Positions 7,615 through 15,609 of a stretch of DNA of 64,000 bases are shown piece by piece. The notes beneath the pieces were generated by a model. It saw nothing but the letters and a program-made list of their open reading frames with translations, was not told the DNA's origin and did no database searches. The DNA is from Kribbella italica (GTDB lineage: Bacteria > Actinomycetota > Actinomycetes > Propionibacteriales > Kribbellaceae), in NCBI RefSeq assembly GCF_014205135.1, contig NZ_JACHMY010000001.1, positions 7,192,001-7,256,000 on the forward strand. The letters run 5' to 3'. Every line of letters starts with the position of its first letter. Position 1 is the stretch's first letter. A program made the position numbers and the translations under genes.

Positions 7615-9612
7615 ATGGCCCGGTGGCGGAGTCTGGTGGTGGTGGGTGCGGTCATGGCCGCGGGTCTGGTGGTCAGCCAGCCGGCCCAGGCGGCGGAGCC
7701 GTACCTGGTGGGGAGCGGGATCTCCGACGTCACCGGGCCGGCGGCCGAGAACGGCATGATGGGGTACTCGAAGTTCGGGCAGAACACGACCGGGATCCAT
7801 CAGCGGCTCCGCGCTCGGGCGTTCATCGCCGTCGATCAGGCGAGCCGGCAAAGAGTGGCCTACGTCAACGCCGATCTCGGGATGATCTTCCAGGCCCAGC
7901 GGGACGCCGTGCTGGCCAAGCTGCAGCAGCGGTACGGCGACCTGTACGGCGAACGCAACTTGTTGCTATCGGCAACTCACACGCACTCCGGACCCGGTGG
8001 CCAGTCGCACAACCTCGCGTACAACCTCTCGATCCTCGGTTTCCAGAAGCAGGCCTTCGACGCGACCGTGGACGGGATAGTCGAAGCGGTCGTCGAAGCG
8101 CACGACAACCTGCGGCCGGGCACCGTCAGCCTCGGTCGCAGCGAGCTGACCGATGCGAGCGTCAACCGCTCGCGCACGGCCTTCGACCAGAACCCGGCAG
8201 CCGACAGAGCGGCCTTCCCGCAGGCGATCGACCCCGCGGTGACCGTGCTCAGGTTCCAGCAGGGCGCGCGGGAGATCGGCGCGATCAACTGGTTCGCGAC
8301 CCACCCGACCTCGATCACCAACGAGAACACGCTGATCTCCCCGGACAACAAGGGCTACGCCGCCTACCGCTGGGAGCACGATCTGAAAGGTGTCCGTTAC
8401 CTCGATGACGACAGCACAGGGTTCGTTGCCGCGTTCCCCAACACCAACGCCGGCGACATGTCGCCCAACCTCAACCTCCGCCCCGGCTCCGGCCCGACCG
8501 AGGATCCGCTGACCAACGAGCAGATCATCGGCCGGCGGCAGCAGTCGGCGGCCCAGCAGGCGTACAACGGGCCGCGGGCAACCATTGCCGGGAGCATCGA
8601 CGCCCGGATGCGATTTGTCGACATGTCGGCTGTTCAGGTCGACCCGCGCTACACGCCGGACGGTCAGCCGCACCGCACCTGCCCGGGCGTCGTCGGTGTC
8701 TCCACTCTGGCCGGCAGCGTCGAGGACGGTCCCGGCATCCCGATCATTCCCGAGGGCGTCACGAATCCGTTCTTCGAGCTGCTCAAGCCGTTCAACGTCG
8801 ACGTCCCGCCGTGGCTGATCAGCTGCCAGTCACCGAAGGCGCCCGCGGTTCCGACCGGCCAGTTGCAAGCGACGCCGGACGTCGTGCCGATCCAGCTCGT
8901 CAAGCTCGGCCAGCTGCATCTGATCGCCGTCCCCGGTGAGGTGACGATCGTGTCCGGCCTCCGGCTCAGGAGGACGGTCGCCCAGGAACTCGGTGTCCCG
9001 CTCGAGAACGTGCTCGTGCAGGGTTACGCCAACGCCTACAGCCAGTACGTGACCACGCCGGAGGAGTACCAGCTGCAGCAGTACGAGGGTGGCTCGACGC
9101 TGTTCGGCAAGTACACGCTCCCGGCGTACCAGCAGGAGTTCGCGAAGCTCGCCACGGCGCTCAAGGAGAATCAGCCTGTCGCGCTGGGCGCGAGGCCGCC
9201 GAGGCCGATCACCGCCGAGCTGAACCTCCAGACCGGCGCCGTCCTCGACACGCCGCCGCTGTTCAAGTCGTTCGGTCAGGTGCTCACTGACGCCAAGCCG
9301 GCGTACCAGGTGAACCAAACCGTCACGGTCACCTTCGTCACCGGGCATCCTAAGAACAACCTGCACCGCAACGGGACCTTCCTGGAGGTGCAGAAGCTGA
9401 ATGGTGGCCAGTGGCAACGAGTCGCCGACGACAGCGACTGGGACACCACCTACCGCTGGACCCGCGGCGGCATCGCGGACTCCAAGGCGACGATCACCTG
9501 GAAGGCCGGTGCCCCGGGCACCTACCGGATCGTCCACCACGGCGACGCGAAGGCGCTGACCGGCACGATCACGCCGTTCACCGGCACGTCCCGGACGTTC
9601 ACCGTCGGGTAG
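7615..9612 (+). CDS. secreted neutral/alkaline ceramidase
   Basis: A protein of 665 residues with a Sec signal peptide ending near QPAQAA-EPY. The catalytic domain (about 30-520) has the ceramidase phrases GSGISDVTGPAAENGMMGY, zinc-type histidines in ATHTHSGPGG and the nucleophile region HPTSITNEN followed by DNKGYAAY, as in neutral ceramidases. The C-terminal about 140 residues form the Ig-like domain seen in this family. The enzyme hydrolyses N-acyl sphingosine outside the cell. Start ATG 7615 follows a strong GAGGGGAG site; longer upstream reading overlaps the divergent CPBP gene and is not real. The 3' end overlaps the convergent MFS gene by 14 nt. Confidence 0.9.
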   Translation: MARWRSLVVVGAVMAAGLVVSQPAQAAEPYLVGSGISDVTGPAAENGMMGYSKFGQNTTGIHQRLRARAFIAVDQASRQRVAYVNADLGMIFQAQRDAVLAKLQQRYGDLYGERNLLLSATHTHSGPGGQSHNLAYNLSILGFQKQAFDATVDGIVEAVVEAHDNLRPGTVSLGRSELTDASVNRSRTAFDQNPAADRAAFPQAIDPAVTVLRFQQGAREIGAINWFATHPTSITNENTLISPDNKGYAAYRWEHDLKGVRYLDDDSTGFVAAFPNTNAGDMSPNLNLRPGSGPTEDPLTNEQIIGRRQQSAAQQAYNGPRATIAGSIDARMRFVDMSAVQVDPRYTPDGQPHRTCPGVVGVSTLAGSVEDGPGIPIIPEGVTNPFFELLKPFNVDVPPWLISCQSPKAPAVPTGQLQATPDVVPIQLVKLGQLHLIAVPGEVTIVSGLRLRRTVAQELGVPLENVLVQGYANAYSQYVTTPEEYQLQQYEGGSTLFGKYTLPAYQQEFAKLATALKENQPVALGARPPRPITAELNLQTGAVLDTPPLFKSFGQVLTDAKPAYQVNQTVTVTFVTGHPKNNLHRNGTFLEVQKLNGGQWQRVADDSDWDTTYRWTRGGIADSKATITWKAGAPGTYRIVHHGDAKALTGTITPFTGTSRTFTVG

Positions 9613-11098
9613 GGCTGTTCGACAGCGGTGGCGACTGCAGCGCGCAGTGCCGGTGGGTCGTCACCGCTTCCGGCGTCGTACGGCGGGACGTGCGATCGCC
9701 GAGCGTCACCCAGGCCAGGACGGCGCCCGCCACGGCCAGCACGGCCGAGATCACCATCGCGGTCATGAAGCTGTTCTTGAACGACATCGGGTCCCGGTAG
9801 GAGTCGCCGGTGATCCCCGCCGCCAGCGGGATCGCCGCGACCGCCATCAGCTGGGCGGACCGGGCGACGGCGTTGTTGACGCCGGACGCGATCCCCGCGT
9901 GGTGGTCCTCGACCGAGTTGAGCACGGTCGCGGTCAGCGGAGCGACCGTGCAGACCAGGCCGATCCCGAGGACGACGACGCCCGGCAGTACGGCGGTGAC
10001 GTACTCGACGCCCGGCTCGATCCGGCGCATCAGCAGGAACCCGCCGGCCATGAACACCGGGCCGACGGTCATCGGGATCCGCGCGCCGATCCGCTCGGAC
10101 AGGCTGCCGGCGTACCCGGAGAGGGTCAGCATCAGCAGGGTCATCGGGAGTAGCGCGGCGCCGGCCGTCAGTGCGTCGTACTGGAGCACGGTCTGCAGGT
10201 AGACGACGAGCAGGAACGTGGCGGTGCCGAGTGCGCCGTACACGACGACGGTGACCAGATTGGCGCCGGTGAAGCGGACGTTGGCGAAGATGCCGGGTGG
10301 GAGCATCGGGTGCGAGCTGCGGCGCTCGACCTCGACGAAGGCCGCCAGGCTCACCACGCCGATGGCCAAGGCCGTCAGCACCATCGCGTCGCCGAAGCCT
10401 CGGTCGCCCGCGCTGATCAGGCCGTAGGTCAGTCCGGCGAGGCCGAGCGTGGCCAGCAGACCACCAGCGCCGTCGAGCTTGCCGGCCGTGGTCTCGTCGC
10501 GGCTCTCCGGGATGTGTCGCAGGGTGACCGCCACGGTGAGTGCGGCGATCGGCAGATTGAGCAGGAAGATCAGCCGCCACGAGCCGCTGTCGACCAGACC
10601 GCCGCCGACGAACGGACCGATCGCCGCGGCGACCGACGTGAGACCTGACCACGCGCCGACCGCCTTGGCGCGGTCGCTGGGCTGGAAGCTGGTCTGCAGG
10701 ATCGCCAGGCTGCCCGGGGTCAGCAGTGCGCCGCCGATGCCTTGCAGGACACGGCCGGCGATCATCACCTCGAGGTTCGGCGCGGCGGCGCAGACGGCCG
10801 AGGCCACGGCGAACCAGACCACTCCGACCACGAACAGGCGGCGCCGTCCGAGCCGGTCGCCGAGCGAACCGCTCAGCAAGATCAGTGAAGCCAGCATCAG
10901 CATGTAGCCGTTGACGATCCACTGCAGACCGGAGATGCCGGCGTTCAGGTCCTCGCCCATGGCCGGCAGGGCGACGTTGACCACCGTGCCGTCCAGGAAG
11001 GCCATCCCTGAACCGAGGGCCGTGGCCGCCAGCACCCAGCGGGCGCGCGCCGTACCGAAGGCGATCCGATCGGGTGAACCAGCCTGCGCGTCGACCAT
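9599..11098 (-). CDS. DHA2-type MFS drug/H+ antiporter
   Basis: A protein of 499 residues with about 14 membrane segments. It has the DHA2 motifs FLDGTVVNVALP in TM1, a GSLGDRLGRRR motif A loop, and RVLQGIGGALLTPGS with a motif C-like GPFVGGGLVD. This is the EmrB/QacA-like family of proton-coupled multidrug exporters; the substrate is unknown. The start is ATG 11098. It is convergent with the ceramidase gene (14-nt overlap) and only 23 nt downstream of the lipoprotein gene stop on the same strand, so read-through from that gene is possible. Confidence 0.9.
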   Translation of the reverse strand: MVDAQAGSPDRIAFGTARARWVLAATALGSGMAFLDGTVVNVALPAMGEDLNAGISGLQWIVNGYMLMLASLILLSGSLGDRLGRRRLFVVGVVWFAVASAVCAAAPNLEVMIAGRVLQGIGGALLTPGSLAILQTSFQPSDRAKAVGAWSGLTSVAAAIGPFVGGGLVDSGSWRLIFLLNLPIAALTVAVTLRHIPESRDETTAGKLDGAGGLLATLGLAGLTYGLISAGDRGFGDAMVLTALAIGVVSLAAFVEVERRSSHPMLPPGIFANVRFTGANLVTVVVYGALGTATFLLVVYLQTVLQYDALTAGAALLPMTLLMLTLSGYAGSLSERIGARIPMTVGPVFMAGGFLLMRRIEPGVEYVTAVLPGVVVLGIGLVCTVAPLTATVLNSVEDHHAGIASGVNNAVARSAQLMAVAAIPLAAGITGDSYRDPMSFKNSFMTAMVISAVLAVAGAVLAWVTLGDRTSRRTTPEAVTTHRHCALQSPPLSNSPTRR

Positions 11099-11121
11099 AC
11101 CGACAGGGTAGGGCTGACCGG

Positions 11122-11832
11122 TCAGGGCTGCATCGGCAGATCCAGCTGCAGTACGGCGAGCGCCCGGTCGGCCGGCAGACCCTGCTGGATCCCCAGCTCC
11201 GGCGGCTCACCCACGGCGCACCGCGTCTCCTTCAGCAGCGGGCAGATCGCGTTCAGCAGGCCACCGCCCGACACGGCGAGGTTCGTGGGCAGCGTGCCGT
11301 CTGTGGCGGCGGTGAGCGGGCTGATCGCGGCCAGGGCTCGCCCGGCGCGCGACGGCAGGCTCCGCGCGGACGAACCGCTCAGCCGATACGTCAGCTTCAG
11401 CTCGGTGGCCGGCGAGTCCAGTTGCAGGTCCCGCGCCGCCTTGACCTGGGTGTCGCGCACTGTGACGAGATCACCGTCGGCCACGACCTGCAGACTGATC
11501 ACCTCGGGCTTGGTGCGGGCCATCAGACCCTGCAACCGCTCACCCGACTTCGGCAGTTGCAGCTGGATCGTGCTGGTCGGGGTGCGGAACATGACCTGTT
11601 CGGTCACGTCGAAACTGCCGTCACCCCGCGGTACGCCGGTGAGCCGGATCCCTGGCGCGGTGAGGCCAGGGCCTTCGCTGGCCGGTGGTGGTTGGACCTG
11701 CGCCGCCCCGCCACCCGCCGGCAGCTGGCCGGGACTGGGTGGAGTCGGCCCCGCCAGCTCGGCCGAGCACGCGGTCGTTGTGAGCAGCCCCACGATCAGC
11801 AGGGCGGTGGTCAGCTTTCTACGTCCGGACAT
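11122..11832 (-). CDS. hypothetical exported lipoprotein
   Basis: A protein of 236 residues from ATG 11832. A lipoprotein signal is clear (SGRRKLTTALLIVGL, lipobox TTAC, Cys at about residue 22), followed by a Pro-rich linker of about 40 residues. The rest is a beta-rich domain of alternating polar and hydrophobic strands with one Cys pair (AICPLLKETRC). I do not recognise a named family. It is divergent from the DUF4397/sortase pair across a 120-nt region, which suggests shared regulation and a cell-envelope role (inference). Confidence 0.7.
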   Translation of the reverse strand: MSGRRKLTTALLIVGLLTTTACSAELAGPTPPSPGQLPAGGGAAQVQPPPASEGPGLTAPGIRLTGVPRGDGSFDVTEQVMFRTPTSTIQLQLPKSGERLQGLMARTKPEVISLQVVADGDLVTVRDTQVKAARDLQLDSPATELKLTYRLSGSSARSLPSRAGRALAAISPLTAATDGTLPTNLAVSGGGLLNAICPLLKETRCAVGEPPELGIQQGLPADRALAVLQLDLPMQP

Positions 11833-11853
11833 GATGGATAGCCCCCAAGGGAC

Positions 11854-11877
11854 CCGGCCACTTCCTCTGGTGGCCGG
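11854..11877. promoter_or_regulatory. inverted repeat in the divergent lipoprotein / DUF4397 promoter region
   Basis: Perfect 8-nt arms CCGGCCAC and GTGGCCGG with an 8-nt spacer lie 22 nt upstream of the lipoprotein start and about 75 nt upstream of the DUF4397 start. It could be an operator for both genes or a 5' leader hairpin of the lipoprotein transcript. Confidence 0.35.
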
Positions 11878-11952
11878 ATCGACTTCCGCATACGATACGC
11901 CGGAATTGGCTTTGTCGGCATTCCCAGGGGTTAATTTTCGAGGGGGCAGGTA

Positions 11953-12861
11953 ATGCGGGAGCGGAAAGTGTTCAGGCAATTTCGAACAGTTGCCATGACG
12001 CCTGAAAATGTGGCCGGACGTATTTCGAGAATTTCCGGTCCGCATTGTCGGAGGGTCGTTTCCCTGGCGGTCGCGGTGCTCGTCGCCGCGGTCCCGGCGG
12101 TGCTCGCCACCCAGGCCGAGGCGGCACCGGCCGGCATGCTGTACGTCGTCCAGGGGGTCCCCGGGCAGTCCGTCGACGTCCAGGTGGACGGCAAGGTCGT
12201 GGCGCGTGGGGTCGCCGCGGCCAAGGTGGTCGGGCCGTTCTCGGTCCCGGCCGGGCAGCGCCGGATCACTGCGGTGGCGGACGGAAAGACGCTGGTCGAC
12301 CGTCAGGTCGCGGTCGGTGCCGGGAGTAATCAGGACGTGGTGATCCACCGGCCGGCCGCGCCGACCGGTACTCCGGTCATCACCAGTTACCCGAACAAGC
12401 TGAGCGCCGTACCGAAGGACAAGGCCGCGCTGCGGGTCGCGCACACGGCCGCGGTCGGGCCGGCTGACATTCGGGTGAACGGGAAGGTGCTGTTTGCCAA
12501 CGTGGCGAACGGAGAATCACTCGACGTAGTCGTTCCGGCCGGAACGTACACCGTCGAGATCGTTCCCGCCGGGGCTTCCGGACCGGTCATTCTGGGGCCG
12601 GCGGAGCTGACCGTGAAGGCCGGCTACCTGACCCGGGTCTTCGCCGTCGGGGAACCGAACTCGAAGACGATGAACGTGGCGATCGGGACGGTCTGGCTGC
12701 CGAAGAGCGGATCGGGCAAGCCCGGCGTGGTCGACACCGGGACCGGTGGTCAGGCGGCGGCCCTGATGCAGCAACAGCCGTCGTCCCTGCCGTTGGTCGC
12801 GCTGGCGCTGCTGGCCGGGTGCGCCTTGCTGGTGACGGTCCGGAAGGCGGTCCGTCGCTGA
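11953..12861 (+). CDS. DUF4397 surface protein with C-terminal membrane anchor
   Basis: A protein of 302 residues. A long N-terminal segment with a hydrophobic signal (residues about 35-57, ending QAEAA-PAG) precedes two similar beta-sandwich halves: MLYVVQGVPGQSVDVQVDGK and, later, LRVAHTAAVGPADIRVNGK, the DUF4397 pattern. Near the C-terminus is a hydrophobic helix (LPLVALALLAGCALLVTV) followed by basic residues (RKAVRR), the layout of a membrane-retained or sortase-type tail, although no clear LPxTG is visible. The start is ATG 11953 with GAGGGGGCAGG upstream. It overlaps the sortase gene, a common pairing in actinobacteria. Confidence 0.85.
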   Translation: MRERKVFRQFRTVAMTPENVAGRISRISGPHCRRVVSLAVAVLVAAVPAVLATQAEAAPAGMLYVVQGVPGQSVDVQVDGKVVARGVAAAKVVGPFSVPAGQRRITAVADGKTLVDRQVAVGAGSNQDVVIHRPAAPTGTPVITSYPNKLSAVPKDKAALRVAHTAAVGPADIRVNGKVLFANVANGESLDVVVPAGTYTVEIVPAGASGPVILGPAELTVKAGYLTRVFAVGEPNSKTMNVAIGTVWLPKSGSGKPGVVDTGTGGQAAALMQQQPSSLPLVALALLAGCALLVTVRKAVRR

Positions 12862-13499
12862 GGAGGTTCTTGCTCGGACTGCTGCTGATCCTGTGTGTGG
12901 CCCTGGAGGGGTGCGCCGCACCGTCGGACGGAGCGGTCCCGAGTCCCGGTGCGGGCGGCGGTACGGTCACGGGGCCGCCGCCCGCCGAGCCGACCGGATC
13001 GGTGCCTCCGGCAAGGGTCGGTACGCCGGCCGCCAGCCAGCGGATCCGGTTCGTCCCGGCCGAGGTGGTGCTGCCGGGGGGCGCGAAGGCCGCTGTCCTG
13101 CGGGCCAGCACGGTCGGCGGGCGGCTCGTGGTCCCGGACGAAGTCCGACGGGTCGGGTGGTGGGACGGCGGGGCCGAGGCCGGCGATCCGTTCGGGGCCG
13201 TCGTACTGGCCGGGCACGTCGACTCGGCGACCGAAGGGCTCGGGTACTTCGCGCGCTTGCTGCGGATCAAGGTCGGGGAGACCGTGGTGCTGCACGGAAA
13301 CGGGCACAGTGCGTCGTACCGGGTGAGCTCGGTGGTGTCGGTGCCGAAGGACGCGCTGGCGACGCGGAGCGGGGCCTTCGATCAAATGGGCGAGCACCGG
13401 CTGTCGCTGATCACGTGCACCGGCGCGTACGACGCGGCGCGGGGCGGCTACGAGTCGAACCTGCTGGTCACGGCTGTTCCGGTGGGGATGGCCAAGTAG
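12819..13499 (+). CDS. class F sortase
   Basis: The catalytic domain has the histidine in LAGHVDSATEG, the nucleophile in LITCTGAYD and the arginine in AARGGYESN, the sortase His-Cys-Arg triad. The compact domain after a Pro/Gly-rich linker fits class F. The N-terminus (RRFLLGLLLIL...LEGC) is a membrane anchor or lipoprotein signal. The start is uncertain: GTG 12819 lies inside the DUF4397 gene; TTG 12870 has AGGAGG only 3 nt away and would drop the basic residues before the hydrophobic run. Class F sortases are transpeptidases at the outer membrane face; the substrate is unknown, but the DUF4397 neighbour is the obvious candidate (inference). Confidence 0.87.
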   Translation: MRLAGDGPEGGPSLRRFLLGLLLILCVALEGCAAPSDGAVPSPGAGGGTVTGPPPAEPTGSVPPARVGTPAASQRIRFVPAEVVLPGGAKAAVLRASTVGGRLVVPDEVRRVGWWDGGAEAGDPFGAVVLAGHVDSATEGLGYFARLLRIKVGETVVLHGNGHSASYRVSSVVSVPKDALATRSGAFDQMGEHRLSLITCTGAYDAARGGYESNLLVTAVPVGMAK

Positions 13500-13589
13500 T
13501 CAGGTAGTTCACTGACCGCGCCCCGGAGTGGTCCCTGAAGTCGGGGAGCCGGTGTTCAGCTCCGCTCCGGCCCGGTGGATGATGTTGAC

Positions 13590-13715
13590 ATGACAAGTCC
13601 GACCGCACCCCCGGCCCCCGGAGACGAGCGCAGTGCTCGCCGGGCCCGCTGGCTGCTGGTCTTCGTACTGGCGTGCCTGGCGCTGGCGATCTCCGTGATC
13701 ACCTCGCACCTGTAG
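13590..13715 (+). CDS. small single-pass membrane protein (putative)
   Basis: A 41-residue frame from ATG 13590 to TAG 13713-13715. It has a Pro-rich cytoplasmic N-terminus, a basic patch (SARRARW) and one hydrophobic helix (LLVFVLACLALAISVI) ending in ITSHL. This positive-inside single-pass layout and the good fit between the sortase and YciO genes support a real gene. The ribosome binding site is weak. No family is recognised. Confidence 0.45.
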   Translation: MTSPTAPPAPGDERSARRARWLLVFVLACLALAISVITSHL

Positions 13716-13718
13716 GAC

Positions 13719-14339
13719 CTACTCGAACGGCGTGGGGTCCCCGGCGCCGATGCGGACGATCTCGGGGAAGTCCTCGGAGAAGTCGATCACCGTGGTGGGT
13801 TCGGTGCCGGCCTCGCCGGAGTCGATGACCGCGTCGACCTGGTTGTCGAGCTCTTCCTTGATCTCCCAGCCCTGGGTCATCGGCTCCTCCTGGTCGGGCA
13901 GGAGCAGGGTGCTGGACAGCAGCGGCTCGCCGAGCTCGGCGACGAGGGCCTGGGCGACGACGTGGTCGGGGATGCGGACACCGACGGTCTTCTTCTTCGG
14001 GTGCAGCAGGCGCCGCGGGACTTCCTTCGTGGCCGGCAGGATGAACGTGTAGCTGCCGGGGGTGGCCGCCTTGATCGAGCGGAAGACCGCGTTGCTGATG
14101 TGCACGAACTGGCCCAGCTGCGAGAAGTCCTGGCAGACCAGCGTGAAGTGGTGCCGGTCGTCCAGCTGCCGGATCGTCTTGATCCGGTCGATCCCGTCCT
14201 TGTTGCCCAGCGCGCACCCGAGCGCGAAGCACGAGTCCGTCGGGTACGCGATCAACCCACCGCCGCGCACCAGGTCGACCACCTGCCCGATGGCCCGCTT
14301 CTGCGGATTCTCCGGATGCACATCGAAATACCTCGCCAT
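13719..14339 (-). CDS. YciO/YrdC (Sua5-like) domain protein
   Basis: A protein of 206 residues from ATG 14339. The YrdC fold is shown by LIAYPTDSCFALGC, IKTIRQLDDRHHFTLVC and TFILPATKEVPRRLLHPKKKTVGVRIPDH. Length and these phrases fit the stand-alone YciO branch rather than the longer Sua5 proteins. YrdC/Sua5 enzymes make threonylcarbamoyl-adenylate for tRNA t6A; YciO-type members are related, and their exact role is less settled. It is divergent from the nitroreductase gene, with 38 nt between starts. Confidence 0.87.
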   Translation of the reverse strand: MARYFDVHPENPQKRAIGQVVDLVRGGGLIAYPTDSCFALGCALGNKDGIDRIKTIRQLDDRHHFTLVCQDFSQLGQFVHISNAVFRSIKAATPGSYTFILPATKEVPRRLLHPKKKTVGVRIPDHVVAQALVAELGEPLLSSTLLLPDQEEPMTQGWEIKEELDNQVDAVIDSGEAGTEPTTVIDFSEDFPEIVRIGAGDPTPFE

Positions 14340-14377
14340 AGGCCTGACCCTAGCGCTCCGGCTGACAAACTGACTGG

Positions 14378-15022
14378 GTGACCACACTCGATCTGACCCC
14401 CGACGAACTGCTCACCACGACCAGGACCGTGCGCAAGCGGCTGGACCTGGACAAGCCGGTGCCGATGGAACTGATCCGCGAGTGCATCGAGATCGCGCTG
14501 CAGGCGCCCTCGGGCAGCAACCGGCAGACGTGGCACTGGCTGGTGATCACCGATGCCGACAAGCGGGCCCAGATCGGTGAGTACTACCGGCGCGCGGTCG
14601 CGGAGTACCTGGAGTCGTCCGGTGCGGCCGGACGCCTGTACGCCGACGACCCGGACCGCGCGCCGGTGCAGAAGCGCGTCGGGTCGAGCGTGGCGTACCT
14701 GGGCGAGCGGATGGGCCAGGTGCCGGTGCTGGTGATCCCGTGCCTGACGGCGAAGAGTCTCCCGGCTGGAAACCAGGCAGGGCTGTGGGGTTCGATCCTC
14801 CCGTCGGCGTGGAGCTACATGCTCGCGGCGCGGGCGCGCGGGCTGGGGACGGCGTGGACGACGCTGCACATGCAGTACGAGGACGAGGTGTCGGAGCTGC
14901 TCGGGCTTCCCGAGGACGTCCGCCAGACGGTGCTGATCCCCACGGCGTACACGATCGGCACGGACTTCAAGCCCGCCGCGCGCCAGCCGCTCGACGAGGT
15001 CCTCCACGTCGACAGCTGGTGA
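14378..15022 (+). CDS. nitroreductase family protein
   Basis: A protein of 214 residues. The FMN-binding pattern is visible: TVRKRLDL near the N-terminus, ALQAPSGSNRQTWHW, and the C-terminal LGTAWTTLHMQYEDEVSELLGLPEDV. The family are FMN-dependent NAD(P)H oxidoreductases acting on nitro-aromatics, quinones or flavins; the natural substrate cannot be assigned. The start is GTG 14378. The stop is immediately next to the convergent phosphoesterase-domain gene, leaving no room for a terminator. Confidence 0.87.
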   Translation: MTTLDLTPDELLTTTRTVRKRLDLDKPVPMELIRECIEIALQAPSGSNRQTWHWLVITDADKRAQIGEYYRRAVAEYLESSGAAGRLYADDPDRAPVQKRVGSSVAYLGERMGQVPVLVIPCLTAKSLPAGNQAGLWGSILPSAWSYMLAARARGLGTAWTTLHMQYEDEVSELLGLPEDVRQTVLIPTAYTIGTDFKPAARQPLDEVLHVDSW

Positions 15023-15535
15023 TCACGGCGCTGTAGCGGCCATCTCCTCGATGGTGAGGCCGCTGAGGATCGAGCGGGGCTCGGTGGTGGTCAGGTCGAG
15101 TGACGGGTCGGCGGAGTCGTCGCGGACCTTCACCATCAGCCAGTCGCGGTCCGTGCGGGTGAAAGCCCAGGTTCCTTGGAGTTTCACGCCGTTCAGCCGG
15201 AACTTCAGGTGCCCGCGCTCGATCGCCGCGCCGGGCTCGACCAGCCGGCGCTGCTTGTCGCGGGTGAGGTTCGTGTAGACGCCGGCGTCCCAGACGATCA
15301 CCGCGCCGCTGCCGTACTTGGCCTCGGCGTGCACGCCCTCGTACGTCGCGTACTCGAGGTCGTGGTCGGTGGTGAAGACCGCCAGCCGCTTCACGACCGG
15401 GTCGAGCGACGGCCCGAGCGGCACGGCCCAGGACTTCAGGACGCCGTCCACCTCGAGCCGTACGTCGTAGTGGCGGCGCCGCGCATCGTGCAGCTGCACC
15501 ACGAAAACAGGTGCCTCAGGCAACGATGACATCAA
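15023..15535 (-). CDS. stand-alone LigD-type 3'-phosphoesterase domain protein
   Basis: A protein of 170 residues covering just the phosphoesterase domain of bacterial NHEJ ligase D. The motif VVQLHDARRRHYDVRLEVDG (His, Asp, Arg and a second His with Tyr-Asp) and SWAVPLGPSLDP are typical, and the strand GVKLQGTWAFTR also matches. In LigD this Mn-dependent domain trims 3' ends to a 3'-OH. No ligase, polymerase or Ku gene is present here, so it is a free-standing version. It lies downstream of the sigma factor gene, separated by a terminator hairpin. Confidence 0.85.
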   Translation of the reverse strand: MMSSLPEAPVFVVQLHDARRRHYDVRLEVDGVLKSWAVPLGPSLDPVVKRLAVFTTDHDLEYATYEGVHAEAKYGSGAVIVWDAGVYTNLTRDKQRRLVEPGAAIERGHLKFRLNGVKLQGTWAFTRTDRDWLMVKVRDDSADPSLDLTTTEPRSILSGLTIEEMAATAP

Positions 15536-15548
15536 GGCTCCTCCGCGT

Positions 15549-15582
15549 GTGGCCCGCCGCGAACGATTCTACGGCGGGCCAC
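15549..15582 (-). terminator. hairpin terminator of the sigma factor gene
   Basis: An 11-bp perfect stem (GTGGCCCGCCG with its complement) and a 12-nt loop, 27 nt past the sigma factor stop and 13 nt before the start of the phosphoesterase gene. There is no T run. Confidence 0.55.
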
Positions 15583-15609
15583 CGCGGGGAGGGATCCCAG
15601 CAGTAGTAC

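Noticed and set aside
6823..9612. 929-codon form of the ceramidase
   Set aside because: The first 264 codons are Gly/Asp-rich antisense of the CPBP gene; the signal peptide and ribosome binding site fix the start at 7615.
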